DNA from: Hyphomicrobiales bacterium
GTDB lineage: Bacteria; Pseudomonadota; Alphaproteobacteria; Rhizobiales; Rhizobiaceae
Assembly: GCA_017305935.1 (NCBI GenBank)
Contig: JAFKJU010000013.1
Span: forward strand, 124,001 to 188,000
Length of the DNA: 64,000 nucleotides
Reading direction: 5' to 3'
Below, one piece after another: positions 55,766 through 64,000 of the stretch. The notes under the pieces were generated by a model that saw nothing but the letters and a program-made list of their open reading frames with translations, made no database searches and was not told where the DNA came from. Position numbers and translations under genes: made by a program. How positions within the stretch are numbered: the first letter of the stretch is position 1; each line of letters starts with the position of its first letter.

Positions 55766-56593
55766 TTACTTGCAGGCGGTCGGCTGGAGCATCTCCAGCT
55801 TCGACAGACGGCCCGTCAGGACGAAATCACCGTAGTCCATGGTCAGATCGCGGGTGATGCCGTTGTCGTAGAGCTTGAACGACATGCGGTAGATCGGCAG
55901 CGAATCGCCCTTGGAGGTGTCGTTAAAATAGGCGATGGTCACCGGCCAGTAGGGGGATTTGGCAAATTGACCGGCCGGCTTGGCGTCGCTGTCGTCGCCC
56001 TGCGGCTGGTCCTGCTTGCCGACGACGGTGGTTGTCATCAGCGTCTGGTCGCCATTGTCGCTGCCATCGAAGATGCGGGACTCGAAGAAGCGGTTGCCCC
56101 TCTTGGCATTGTCGATGACGTCGAGCATGTGCGCGGTCGGAAAGCGGCCGTCGGCGAGTTGAACCTCACGCCGTTCCGGAGCGCTGAGTTCCACCGTCAG
56201 CTTGTCCTTCCCGTCGGTGGCCGAGCCGGAAACCTGCTTGTCCATCTGGTCGTCTGTGAAGGATTTGGTCTCGAAGCGGAAACGGCCCTTGGCCAGATCC
56301 TCGTAAGTCGTTGTCTGCTGGTCGGTGACGCGCTTGGTCTCGCCGGTATCGACCTCGGTGACGAAGCGAAAATTGGTGGTGTAGCCGGCGCAATCCGAGC
56401 CCATGAATTCATAGACCATGCGGCCGACCATGCCGGCGATGCCGGAACGCTCCGAGGCCTCCTTGAGGCGCAAGTCATAGACGGCGCGGTGGGGCACCAG
56501 CCCGCTCGCCACGGCTGCCTGCGCACCGAACGCGCTGAGGCACGTGGCGGCCGAAGCAGCGACAAGAACGGCGGCGCGACGCGAGCGATGCAT
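55766..56593 (-). CDS. eipB: EipB-family cell-envelope integrity protein
   Basis: Periplasmic beta-spiral protein of the EipB/DUF1849 family, needed for envelope integrity in Brucella. Signal peptide to about residue 26 (ends FGAQA). Conserved blocks are LVPHRAVYDLRL, YEFMGSDCAGYTTNFRF and YRMSFKLYDNGITRDLTMDYG. The two cysteines that form the disulfide in Brucella EipB are kept: one in GSDCAG and one three residues from the end (PTACK). Length is 275 residues. It is divergent from the ridA-like gene and upstream of nothing on its strand but rpsB, 192 bases away. Confidence 0.9.
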   Translation of the reverse strand: MHRSRRAAVLVAASAATCLSAFGAQAAVASGLVPHRAVYDLRLKEASERSGIAGMVGRMVYEFMGSDCAGYTTNFRFVTEVDTGETKRVTDQQTTTYEDLAKGRFRFETKSFTDDQMDKQVSGSATDGKDKLTVELSAPERREVQLADGRFPTAHMLDVIDNAKRGNRFFESRIFDGSDNGDQTLMTTTVVGKQDQPQGDDSDAKPAGQFAKSPYWPVTIAYFNDTSKGDSLPIYRMSFKLYDNGITRDLTMDYGDFVLTGRLSKLEMLQPTACK

Positions 56594-56708
56594 GCAATAT
56601 CTCCTGTTGAATCAGGCCGCAATGATATAAGAACGCTTGCGACCGAAACGAGGCATCCGCGCATTGGATGACGGATTTTTGGGGAAATGACAACAAGTGG
56701 GAGAGGAA

Positions 56709-57179
56709 ATGTCCGAAGCAATCGAAGCCCGCCTCAAGGAACTGGCGATCACCCTGCCCCAGGCCGCAGCACCGGCCGCAAACTACGTTCCCTATGTCAT
56801 CAGCGGCAACCTGCTCTATCTCTCCGGGCAACTGCCGATCGAGAACGGCAAGGTCGCCGTGACCGGCCTGCTCGGCCAGGACGTCGACGTCGCCACCGGC
56901 GCGCGCGCCGCCGAGCTCTGTGCCATCAATATCCTCGCCCAGGCGAAGGCCGCGCTTGGCGGCGATCTTGGCCGCATCGTGCGAATCATCAAGCTGAACG
57001 GGTTCGTCGCCTCCATGCCGAGCTTCGTCGAGCAGCACCTGGTGATCAACGGCGCTTCTAACCTGCTCGCCAACGTGCTTGGAGAAGCCGGCAAGCATGC
57101 CCGCGCCGCCGTCGGTATGGCGTCGCTGCCGCTGAACGCCGCCGTCGAGATCGACGCCATCCTGGAAATCGCGCCATGA
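56709..57179 (+). CDS. RidA-family protein
   Basis: Small enamine/imine deaminase-like protein of the YjgF/RidA superfamily, in the longer subgroup with about 150 residues. VISGNLLYLSGQLPIENGK and ARAAVGMASLPLNAAVEIDAI are the conserved parts; the arginine of ARAAVG matches the one that binds the carboxylate in RidA. It probably clears reactive 2-aminoacrylate-like products, though this subgroup is untested. ATG 56709 has GGAGAGG immediately upstream. The stop overlaps the next start as ATGA. Confidence 0.88.
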   Translation: MSEAIEARLKELAITLPQAAAPAANYVPYVISGNLLYLSGQLPIENGKVAVTGLLGQDVDVATGARAAELCAINILAQAKAALGGDLGRIVRIIKLNGFVASMPSFVEQHLVINGASNLLANVLGEAGKHARAAVGMASLPLNAAVEIDAILEIAP

Positions 57180-57903
57180 CCGATGCCTCCTGGCTGGCGG
57201 AGCGCGCGATAGCGCATCGCGGCTATCACGACATGAATCATCAGGTCTGGGAGAATACGCTCTCGGCCTTCTCCCGTGCCATCGAGGCCGGCTTCGCCAT
57301 CGAATGCGACCTGCAATACGCCTCGGACGGCGTGCCGGTCGTCTTCCATGACGACGATCTCAAGCGCCTGTGCAATATCGGCGGCGACGTGCGCGAAAAA
57401 ACCAGCGCCGAGCTCGGGCTGCTCTCCATCGGGGGCACCGCCGACAAGGTGCCGACGCTGAAGAAGCTGCTCGACCTCTGCGCCGGCCGCGTGCCGCTGG
57501 TGCTGGAGCTCAAGGGCCGGCAGGGTGACGACGACGGTTTTGCCGCCAGCGTGCTGGAAACGCTGGAGGGGTATCAGGGCAAGGTGGCGCTGATGAGCTT
57601 CGACACCTGGCTGCTCAAGGATTTGAAGGAGCTTGGAAGTCCCTACCCGGTCGGTCTGACGGCCGAGGGCACGGAACCGGAAAAATTCTTCGCCCATGAC
57701 GACGCCATGCATGCCGGGCTGGATTTCATCTCCTATGCCTGGGACCATCTGCCCAATGCCTTCATTACGGCACAAAGGCAGCGTGGTATCCCGGTCATCA
57801 CCTGGACGGTGCGCAATGACGAGGCCATCCGCCACACATTCGCCAATGCCGACCAGATGACCTTCGAAGGCTTCGACCCACGGGAAAAACCGATCCTCAC
57901 GGC

Positions 57904-57907
<4 letters not shown>
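57176..57907 (+). CDS. ugpQ: Glycerophosphodiester phosphodiesterase
   Basis: Cytosolic TIM-barrel enzyme hydrolysing glycerophosphodiesters to glycerol 3-phosphate and an alcohol. It has no signal peptide, as in UgpQ. Catalytic His14 (AHRGYH) and His58 (VVFHDDD), with metal ligands Glu43 and Asp45 (IECDLQ), are all present, and KVPTLKKLLDL follows. Length is 243 residues. Both ends overlap neighbours by four bases, so it is translated between the RidA-like and GNAT genes. It may recycle phospholipid head groups. Confidence 0.92.
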
Positions 57908-59085
<1,178 letters not shown>

Positions 59086-59105
59086 CATACAGCAAGGGAG
59101 ACATT

Positions 59106-59525
59106 ATGACCGCTTACGACACCGATAACATCTTCGCGAAAATCCTGCGCGGCGAAATCCCCTCCACCCGCGTCTACGAGGACGAGCACGCTATTGCCTT
59201 CATGGATGTCATGCCTCAGGCGCCCGGCCATGTGCTGGTCATCCCGCGACAGGGTTCACGCAACATCCTCGACGCCGATCCGGTCGTGCTGCAGAACGCC
59301 ATCGTCGTGGTGCAGAAGATTGCCGTGGCGGTGAAGGAAGCGTTCGATGCCGATGGCGTCTATGTGGCGCAGTTCAACGAGCCGGCCTCGGGACAGACCG
59401 TCTTCCACCTGCATTTCCACGTCATCCCCCGCCATGAGGGCGTTCCCCTGAAGCCGCATTCCGGCACCATGGAGAATTTCGACGTGCTGAAGGCCAATGC
59501 CGAGAAGATCAAGGCTGCTCTTTAA
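59106..59525 (+). CDS. HIT-family nucleotide hydrolase
   Basis: Histidine-triad protein, 139 residues, hydrolysing adenosine phosphoramidates or similar nucleotide conjugates. The triad is His101-Leu-His103-Phe-His105-Val-Ile, and CDN-type N-terminal sequence DNIFAKILRGEIPS is typical of the Hint branch. ATG 59106 has AAGGGAG upstream; upstream in-frame sequence is the GNAT gene in another frame. It is the last gene of the plus-strand group. Its stop overlaps that of the convergent azlD gene by four bases. Confidence 0.93.
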   Translation: MTAYDTDNIFAKILRGEIPSTRVYEDEHAIAFMDVMPQAPGHVLVIPRQGSRNILDADPVVLQNAIVVVQKIAVAVKEAFDADGVYVAQFNEPASGQTVFHLHFHVIPRHEGVPLKPHSGTMENFDVLKANAEKIKAAL

Positions 59526-59857
59526 GGCATCAACACCAGCAGGCCGGCCAGCAGCAGGATGGCGGTGATGACGCCGACCGGAATGCGTTGCCCGGCCAGC
59601 AGGAAGGCGGCGAAGCCGCCGCCGGCCGCTGTCAGGCGGATCCACAGTGGCGAGGCGGCTAGCGTTCCGGTCGGGAAGACAATCAGCTTGGCAGTGACCG
59701 CCATGACCAGAGCGGTGGCAACCGCCCTCACCCAGTACAGGGCCTCCGAATCCTCCCGAAGCCGATTGCCGGCGAGGACGCCGAGCCAGCGCCAGATGTC
59801 GGTGGCGATCCAGCCGGCGAGCGCGATGAACAGATAGGGTTTCAGCTCCGCGATCAC
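59522..59857 (-). CDS. azlD: AzlD-family branched-chain amino acid exporter subunit
   Basis: Small membrane protein (111 residues, about four helices) that pairs with AzlC to export branched-chain amino acids or analogues. The AzlD pattern GWIATDIWRWLGVLAGNRL, then RAVATALVMAVTAKLI, is clear. Its start overlaps the azlC stop (ATGA). The substrate is inferred from the family. Confidence 0.88.
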   Translation of the reverse strand: MIAELKPYLFIALAGWIATDIWRWLGVLAGNRLREDSEALYWVRAVATALVMAVTAKLIVFPTGTLAASPLWIRLTAAGGGFAAFLLAGQRIPVGVITAILLLAGLLVLMP

Positions 59858-60603
59858 GACGCCTTCTCCTTCGCGGCCAGCGCCCGTTTGCGCAAAGCGC
59901 GGTCGATCAGATAGGCGAGCGTGCCGCCGCCGACCCCGGCATAGAGCACATCGAATTCCGGCTCGATCATCGCAAACAACGGCCCGGCGACGACGCCGAT
60001 GACGAAGGCGATGCGCACCACCGCATGGCGCGCCGTCGCCCAGATCGAGACGACGAAATAGACCGGGGTCAGGAAGAACAGCACGCCCGCGACCAGCGGC
60101 GGAAACGCCGCCACGAGGCCGTAGCAGACGGCGACGATCACCGTATTCACCAGCGTCAGCGTGATGCCGAAGCCAGCGAAATAGGCGATCCGCGCCTCAC
60201 GCGGCACATGATGGATGGTGTTGTTGGTGAACACCCAGGCGGTGATCGCCACGAAATGCGACAGGAAAAGCAACAGCCAGACCGGCGTGCGCTGGGTGCG
60301 CATCTCCGGCACGATCGAGGCGACCATCGGCATCATCCGCACCGAGGACAGGGTGACGGCGATGAAGCAGGCGGCAAGGCCTGCACCCGATGTCATCGAG
60401 CCGATCAGGATCATCTTGGCCGGCAGCGCCCAGATGCTGAGCGTCATGAACACCGCCTCGCCCCGGGAAATACCCGATTCCAACGCAAAGGCGCTAAAGC
60501 CGACGAAGGAGGTCATGAGAATCAGCGCCGGCAGGGAAAAAATGCCCCGGGCGCCGGTCAGGAACCAGCCGAGGCCGGAAGAGGAAATGCGATCGCTTGA
60601 CAT
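59854..60603 (-). CDS. azlC: AzlC-family branched-chain amino acid exporter subunit
   Basis: Large subunit of the exporter, 249 residues with about six or seven helices. Conserved blocks are ALESGISRGEAVFMTLSIWA and SSVRMMPMVASIVPEMR. ATG 60603 is used because GGAACC lies just upstream and the frame from 60621 runs into the hairpin before the gene. It probably has its own promoter in or before that hairpin region, since clpA upstream ends with a terminator-like stem. Confidence 0.88.
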   Translation of the reverse strand: MSSDRISSSGLGWFLTGARGIFSLPALILMTSFVGFSAFALESGISRGEAVFMTLSIWALPAKMILIGSMTSGAGLAACFIAVTLSSVRMMPMVASIVPEMRTQRTPVWLLLFLSHFVAITAWVFTNNTIHHVPREARIAYFAGFGITLTLVNTVIVAVCYGLVAAFPPLVAGVLFFLTPVYFVVSIWATARHAVVRIAFVIGVVAGPLFAMIEPEFDVLYAGVGGGTLAYLIDRALRKRALAAKEKAS

Positions 60604-60612
60604 AATGGTTCC

Positions 60613-60648
60613 AAAAGCCAAGTGCCGGGCTTTCGGCCCGGCACTTCA
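60613..60648 (-). terminator. Terminator of clpA
   Basis: On the minus strand AAGTGCCGGGC and GCCCGGCACTT form an 11-bp stem with a tight loop, followed by GGCTTTTGG. The T tract is short, so termination may be partial. It ends 10 bases before the azlC start. Confidence 0.7.
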
Positions 60649-60668
60649 TTTCAGCCAATAAGGCTTTC

Positions 60669-63197
60669 TTACTTTTTCTTCGGCACCTTGGGAACTGTCG
60701 ATCCCTTGCGGCGGGTCTCGGCCGGCTTTTCCTCGTCCTCGTCGGAAAGCGCGGCGCTGACGACATCGGCGCTCACCTCCTCCGGCTTCGGATCCTTCTT
60801 GCGCGACTTCGTCCGCTCCTCCGAAACTTCGGGCTCGTCGTGATGGGCCTCGTGCTCGATGACCTCGGCTTCCGGCTTGGGTTTAACCGGTTGCTCTTCG
60901 GGAATGGATTCGAGCACCAGCCCCTTCTTGCCGTCCTCCAGATCGCCGACGGTGACCTTGACGACACCGCCCTTCTTCAGCTTGCCGAACAGGATTTCGT
61001 TGGCGAGCGGCTTCTTGATATGCTCCTGGATGACGCGCGACAGCGGCCGGGCGCCCATCTTTTCGTCATAACCGCGTTCGGCCAGCCAGGCGATGGCATC
61101 CTCTGCCAAGTCGAAGGTGACGTTGCGCTCGGAAAGCTGCGTCTCCAACTGCATGACGAATTTCTGGACGACCTGGTGGATGACCTTGGTCGGCAGCGGC
61201 GCAAACGCAATGGTGGCGTCAAGACGGTTGCGGAACTCCGGCGTGAACAGCTTGTTCAGCGCCTCGGTATCCTCGCCGGTGCGCTTGGACGAACCGAAGC
61301 CGATGGCGGCCTTGGCCATTTCCGATGCCCCGGCATTGGTGGTCATGATCAGGATGACGTTGCGGAAATCGATCTTCTTGCCGTTATGATCGGTCAGCGA
61401 GCCGTGATCCATCACCTGCAGCAGGATGTTGTAGATATCCGGATGCGCCTTCTCGATCTCGTCGAGCAGCACGACACTGTGCGGATGCTGGTCGACGCCA
61501 TCGGTCAGCAGCCCGCCCTGGTCGAAGCCGACATAGCCGGGAGGAGCGCCGAGCAGCCGCGAGACCGTGTGGCGTTCCATATATTCCGACATGTCGAAGC
61601 GCAGCAGCTCGACGCCGAGCGAGGCGGCCAGTTGCTTGGCGACTTCCGTCTTGCCGACGCCGGTCGGACCGGAGAAGACATAGGAGCCGATCGGCTTGTT
61701 GGGCTCGCGCAGGCCGGCGCGCGCCAGCTTGATCGCGGTTGCCAGCGCTTCAATGGCGGCATCCTGGCCGTAGACGACCGAGCGCAGATCCTTCTCCAGA
61801 TTGGCGAGAACGACCTCGTCGTCCTTGGAGACGGTTTTGGGCGGAATGCGGGCCATCGTCGCGATGGTCGCTTCGATTTCCTTCTCGGTGATCAGTTTGC
61901 GGCGCTTGGAGGCCGGCAACAGCATCTGCGCCGCGCCGGTTTCGTCGATCACGTCAATCGCCTTGTCCGGCAGCTTGCGGTCGGAGATGTAGCGGGCCGA
62001 AAGCTCGACGGCCGACTTGATCGCCTCGTTGGAATAGCGCAGCTTATGATAGTCCTCGAAATAGGGCTTCAGGCCCTTCATGATTTCGATGGCATCCTCG
62101 ACCGAGGGCTCGTTGACGTCGATCTTCTGGAAACGGCGCACCAGCGCCCGGTCCTTCTCGAAGAACTGGCGGTATTCCTTGTAGGTGGTCGAGCCGATGC
62201 AGCGGATCGCGCCGGAGGACAGCGCCGGCTTCAGCAGGTTGGAGGCATCCATCGCGCCGCCAGACGTAGCACCCGCACCAATGACGGTGTGGATTTCGTC
62301 GATGAACAACACCGCGCCCGGATAGTCTTCCAGCTCCTTGACGACCTGCTTCAGGCGCTCTTCGAAATCGCCGCGATAGCGAGTGCCGGCCAGCAGCGTG
62401 CCCATGTCGAGCGAGAAGATCGTCGCATCCTGCAACGCTTCCGGCACCTTCTTTTCGACGATGCGCTTGGCAAGCCCCTCGGCGATGGCGGTCTTGCCGA
62501 CACCGGGATCGCCGACATAGAGCGGGTTGTTTTTCGAGCGGCGGCAAAGAACCTGAATGGTGCGGTTCACCTCGGCGTGACGGCCGATCAGCGGGTCGAT
62601 CTTGCCGTTCTTGGCCTTTTCATTGAGGTTGACGCAATAGGCCTTGAGGGCCTCCTGCTGCTTCTTGGAGCCACCCTCTTCCTGATCGCTGCGGCTCTGC
62701 TTGGCTTCGGATTCGCCCTCCTCGATGCCGCGCGGCGGCCGGGGCTGGCTTGCGCCGGGGCGCTTGCCGATGCCATGCGAGATATAGTTGACGGCGTCGT
62801 AGCGGGTCATTTCCTGCTCCTGCAGGAAATAGGCGGCATGGCTTTCGCGCTCGGCGAAGATGGCGACGAGCACGTTGGCCCCGGTTACTTCCTCGCGACC
62901 GGACGACTGCACATGAATGACGGCGCGCTGGATAACGCGCTGGAAGCCGGAAGTCGGCTTGGAATCCTCGTCATATCCGGTGACGAGGTTCGACAATTCA
63001 TTGTCGACATATTCGGAGACGGTCTTGCGCAGCGTATCGAGATTGACATTGCAGGCACCCATCACCGCAGCGGCATCCGCATCGTCAATCAGCGCCAGCA
63101 GCAAATGTTCGAGCGTGGCATATTCGTGATGCCGCTCATTTGCGTAGGTCAGTGCCTGATGCAGCGCCTTTTCAAGACTAGGCGAAAATGTTGGCAC
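60669..63197 (-). CDS. clpA: ClpA ATPase subunit of ClpAP protease
   Basis: AAA+ unfoldase that feeds proteins to ClpP and takes N-end-rule substrates from ClpS. The ClpS-binding N-domain covers about 1-145. The first AAA+ domain has Walker [15 protein letters not shown] and Walker B VLFIDEIH; the second has [14 protein letters not shown] and [13 protein letters not shown]. The IGF-type loop that docks ClpP is [15 protein letters not shown] 63197 is chosen since GAGGA lies 7 bases before it. At 842 residues it is longer than E. coli ClpA (758), mainly through a charged tail of about 75 residues at the C-terminus. Confidence 0.97.
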   Translation of the reverse strand: MPTFSPSLEKALHQALTYANERHHEYATLEHLLLALIDDADAAAVMGACNVNLDTLRKTVSEYVDNELSNLVTGYDEDSKPTSGFQRVIQRAVIHVQSSGREEVTGANVLVAIFAERESHAAYFLQEQEMTRYDAVNYISHGIGKRPGASQPRPPRGIEEGESEAKQSRSDQEEGGSKKQQEALKAYCVNLNEKAKNGKIDPLIGRHAEVNRTIQVLCRRSKNNPLYVGDPGVGKTAIAEGLAKRIVEKKVPEALQDATIFSLDMGTLLAGTRYRGDFEERLKQVVKELEDYPGAVLFIDEIHTVIGAGATSGGAMDASNLLKPALSSGAIRCIGSTTYKEYRQFFEKDRALVRRFQKIDVNEPSVEDAIEIMKGLKPYFEDYHKLRYSNEAIKSAVELSARYISDRKLPDKAIDVIDETGAAQMLLPASKRRKLITEKEIEATIATMARIPPKTVSKDDEVVLANLEKDLRSVVYGQDAAIEALATAIKLARAGLREPNKPIGSYVFSGPTGVGKTEVAKQLAASLGVELLRFDMSEYMERHTVSRLLGAPPGYVGFDQGGLLTDGVDQHPHSVVLLDEIEKAHPDIYNILLQVMDHGSLTDHNGKKIDFRNVILIMTTNAGASEMAKAAIGFGSSKRTGEDTEALNKLFTPEFRNRLDATIAFAPLPTKVIHQVVQKFVMQLETQLSERNVTFDLAEDAIAWLAERGYDEKMGARPLSRVIQEHIKKPLANEILFGKLKKGGVVKVTVGDLEDGKKGLVLESIPEEQPVKPKPEAEVIEHEAHHDEPEVSEERTKSRKKDPKPEEVSADVVSAALSDEDEEKPAETRRKGSTVPKVPKKK

Positions 63198-63207
63198 GGT
63201 CAGATCC

Positions 63208-63561
63208 TCACTTTTTTTCCATAACACATTGCAGCGGATGCTGATGCTGTTTGGCGAAGTCCATGACCTGGCTCACCTTCGTCTCAGCCACTTCATATGT
63301 AAACACACCACATTCGCCCACCCCATGATTGTGGACGTGCAACATGATGCGGGTCGCGGCCTCCAGATCCTTCTGGAAGAATCGCTCCAGGATATGAATG
63401 ACGAACTCCATAGGTGTGTAGTCGTCATTCAGAAGCAAAACGCGATACAGGCTCGGTTTTTTCGTCTTCGGTTTCGTACGCGTAATCACGGAGGTTCCGC
63501 GATTGGCGTTTCCGCCACCGTTTCCCGTATCGTCCTGCATCCGGATCGGCCTGGCGATCAT
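63208..63561 (-). CDS. clpS: ClpS adaptor
   Basis: Adaptor that recognises N-degron residues and delivers them to ClpA. The conserved block is [20 protein letters not shown], with the Asn-Asp and Met residues of the N-degron pocket; [21 protein letters not shown] follows. A disordered, Gly/Asn-rich N-terminal tail of about 35 residues precedes the core. Length is 117 residues; ATG 63540 is another possible start. It lies 10 bases before clpA, in the usual order. Confidence 0.96.
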   Translation of the reverse strand: MIARPIRMQDDTGNGGGNANRGTSVITRTKPKTKKPSLYRVLLLNDDYTPMEFVIHILERFFQKDLEAATRIMLHVHNHGVGECGVFTYEVAETKVSQVMDFAKQHQHPLQCVMEKK

Positions 63562-63650
63562 CTGTGTTCATTCCCAATCCAAGGCGCCGCACATTCGAGG
63601 GCATCTGCAAACTAAACATCCGAACCCATAATTTAGGTTCCGGATCGCCG

Positions 63651-63678
63651 ATTTTAAGCCCCCTGTCGAACACTGCAA
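63651..63678 (-). promoter_or_regulatory. Candidate clpS promoter
   Basis: On the minus strand TTGCAG (63678-63673) and TAAAAT (63656-63651) are 16 bases apart, about 90 bases before the clpS start. A GAACC/GGTTC inverted repeat follows at 63622-63640, which could act as an operator or leader hairpin. Confidence 0.45.
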
Positions 63679-63756
63679 CGGGTTTCGTCTTCGCCCTCGC
63701 AGTAATTTTTCGGTATGCCATGCCAAACCGGTGCAAGGCTTTCGGCCCCACGACGC

Positions 63757-63793
63757 AAAAAGCCGGCCGCCGCGTTCGCGGCAGCCGGCTTTT
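63757..63793 (-). terminator. Terminator of the phasin gene
   Basis: On the minus strand AAAAGCCGGCTGCCGCG pairs with CGCGGCGGCCGGCTTTT around a short loop, with TTTTT at the end. It lies 32 bases after the phasin stop, so clpS has its own promoter. Confidence 0.9.
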
Positions 63794-63825
63794 CAATGTT
63801 CGAAAGCCTTATGGCGCAGCCTGTA

Positions 63826-64000
63826 TCAGGCAGCCGGCGTCAGCGCCGTCGACGGGCGAACCGGAGAGAATTCATAGGGCTTGTAGACCGACTTGGCGAG
63901 ATCAGCATACATTTCGTTGATCTTGGTCGCTTCGGCCACGAAGGATTCATAGGCAGTCTTGACGTAGGTCGACTGCAGTTCGAATGCTGACTCGACGCTT
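63826..64000 (-). CDS. Phasin family protein, 3' end only
   Basis: The C-terminal 57 residues of a phasin, cut by the right edge of the window. The visible part begins with an amphipathic helix (SVESAFELQSTYVKTAYESF) typical of phasins that coat polyhydroxyalkanoate granules, and ends in a Pro-rich tail (PYEFSPVRPSTALTPAA). The start lies outside the window. The gene is upstream of clpS on the same strand, separated by a strong terminator. The family call rests on the helix pattern and on this gene order in other Rhizobiaceae. Confidence 0.8.
   Translation of the reverse strand, partial: SVESAFELQSTYVKTAYESFVAEATKINEMYADLAKSVYKPYEFSPVRPSTALTPAA

Overview
The window is high-GC chromosomal DNA from an alphaproteobacterium, almost certainly a Rhizobiaceae member (Rhizobium/Agrobacterium/Sinorhizobium relatives). 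The grounds are phosphatidylcholine synthase, a class II DAHP synthase, the malic enzyme with a phosphotransacetylase-like tail, EipB, the clpS-clpA-phasin neighbourhood, the lpxD-fabZ-lpxA-lpxI-lpxB order, and copies of an intergenic palindromic repeat that look like the rhizobial RIME family. The genus cannot be fixed from sequence reading alone. I see no prophage, insertion sequence, CRISPR array, plasmid replication gene or secretion island. This is core genome, and most genes have clear families.

Layout. 1-3.9 kb: a YcjX/YcjF stress pair, then two small secreted proteins of unknown function. 4-8.1 kb (minus): an MCE lipid transporter made of a STAS-MlaE fusion, MlaF, a long MlaD and a PqiC-like lipoprotein. 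8.2-17 kb: dipeptide epimerase, an MFS permease, an LpxH-like phosphoesterase, malic enzyme, a DUF2865 protein and a CHASE4-like/GGDEF cyclase. 17-21.7 kb: a cytosolic TolB-like propeller, an LtaS/OpgB-like phosphoglycerol transferase, an unknown protein with two winged-helix-like segments and a GFA protein. 21.8-27 kb: class II DAHP synthase, gor, a DUF2059 protein, rpiA and gph. 27-33.5 kb (minus): pcs, a quinone oxidoreductase and a BMP-type nucleoside ABC importer. 33.8-42.3 kb: a UbiH-like hydroxylase, an AEC carrier, ccdA, tRNA-Lys(TTT), ydiJ, a FadR-type regulator, a cupin and yqaA. 42.3-55.6 kb (minus): a long envelope and translation cluster, rpsB-tsf-pyrH-frr-uppS-cdsA-rseP-bamA-lpxD-fabZ-lpxA-lpxI-lpxB. 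55.7-64 kb: eipB, a coupled ridA-ugpQ-GNAT set with a HIT gene, azlC-azlD, clpS-clpA and the 3' end of a phasin gene.

The dominant theme is the cell envelope. Lipid A first steps, outer-membrane protein assembly, phospholipid precursors (CdsA), phosphatidylcholine, undecaprenyl diphosphate, MCE lipid transport, phosphoglycerol decoration and EipB are all present. The observation most worth testing is the transporter at 4-8 kb. It combines Mla-type ATPase and permease parts with a long MCE protein and a Pqi-type lipoprotein, and no MlaC lipid carrier is encoded beside it. Other leads are the repeat family, an 11-bp-phased direct repeat in front of bamA, RNA hairpins flanking tsf, and the unknown two-winged-helix protein. 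Nothing in the window is convincingly a wholly new system.

Several starts were moved from the longest reading frame to an inner codon with a Shine-Dalgarno sequence. Some of these are TTG or GTG: ycjX, the phosphoglycerol transferase, ccdA, clpA and the FadR regulator.
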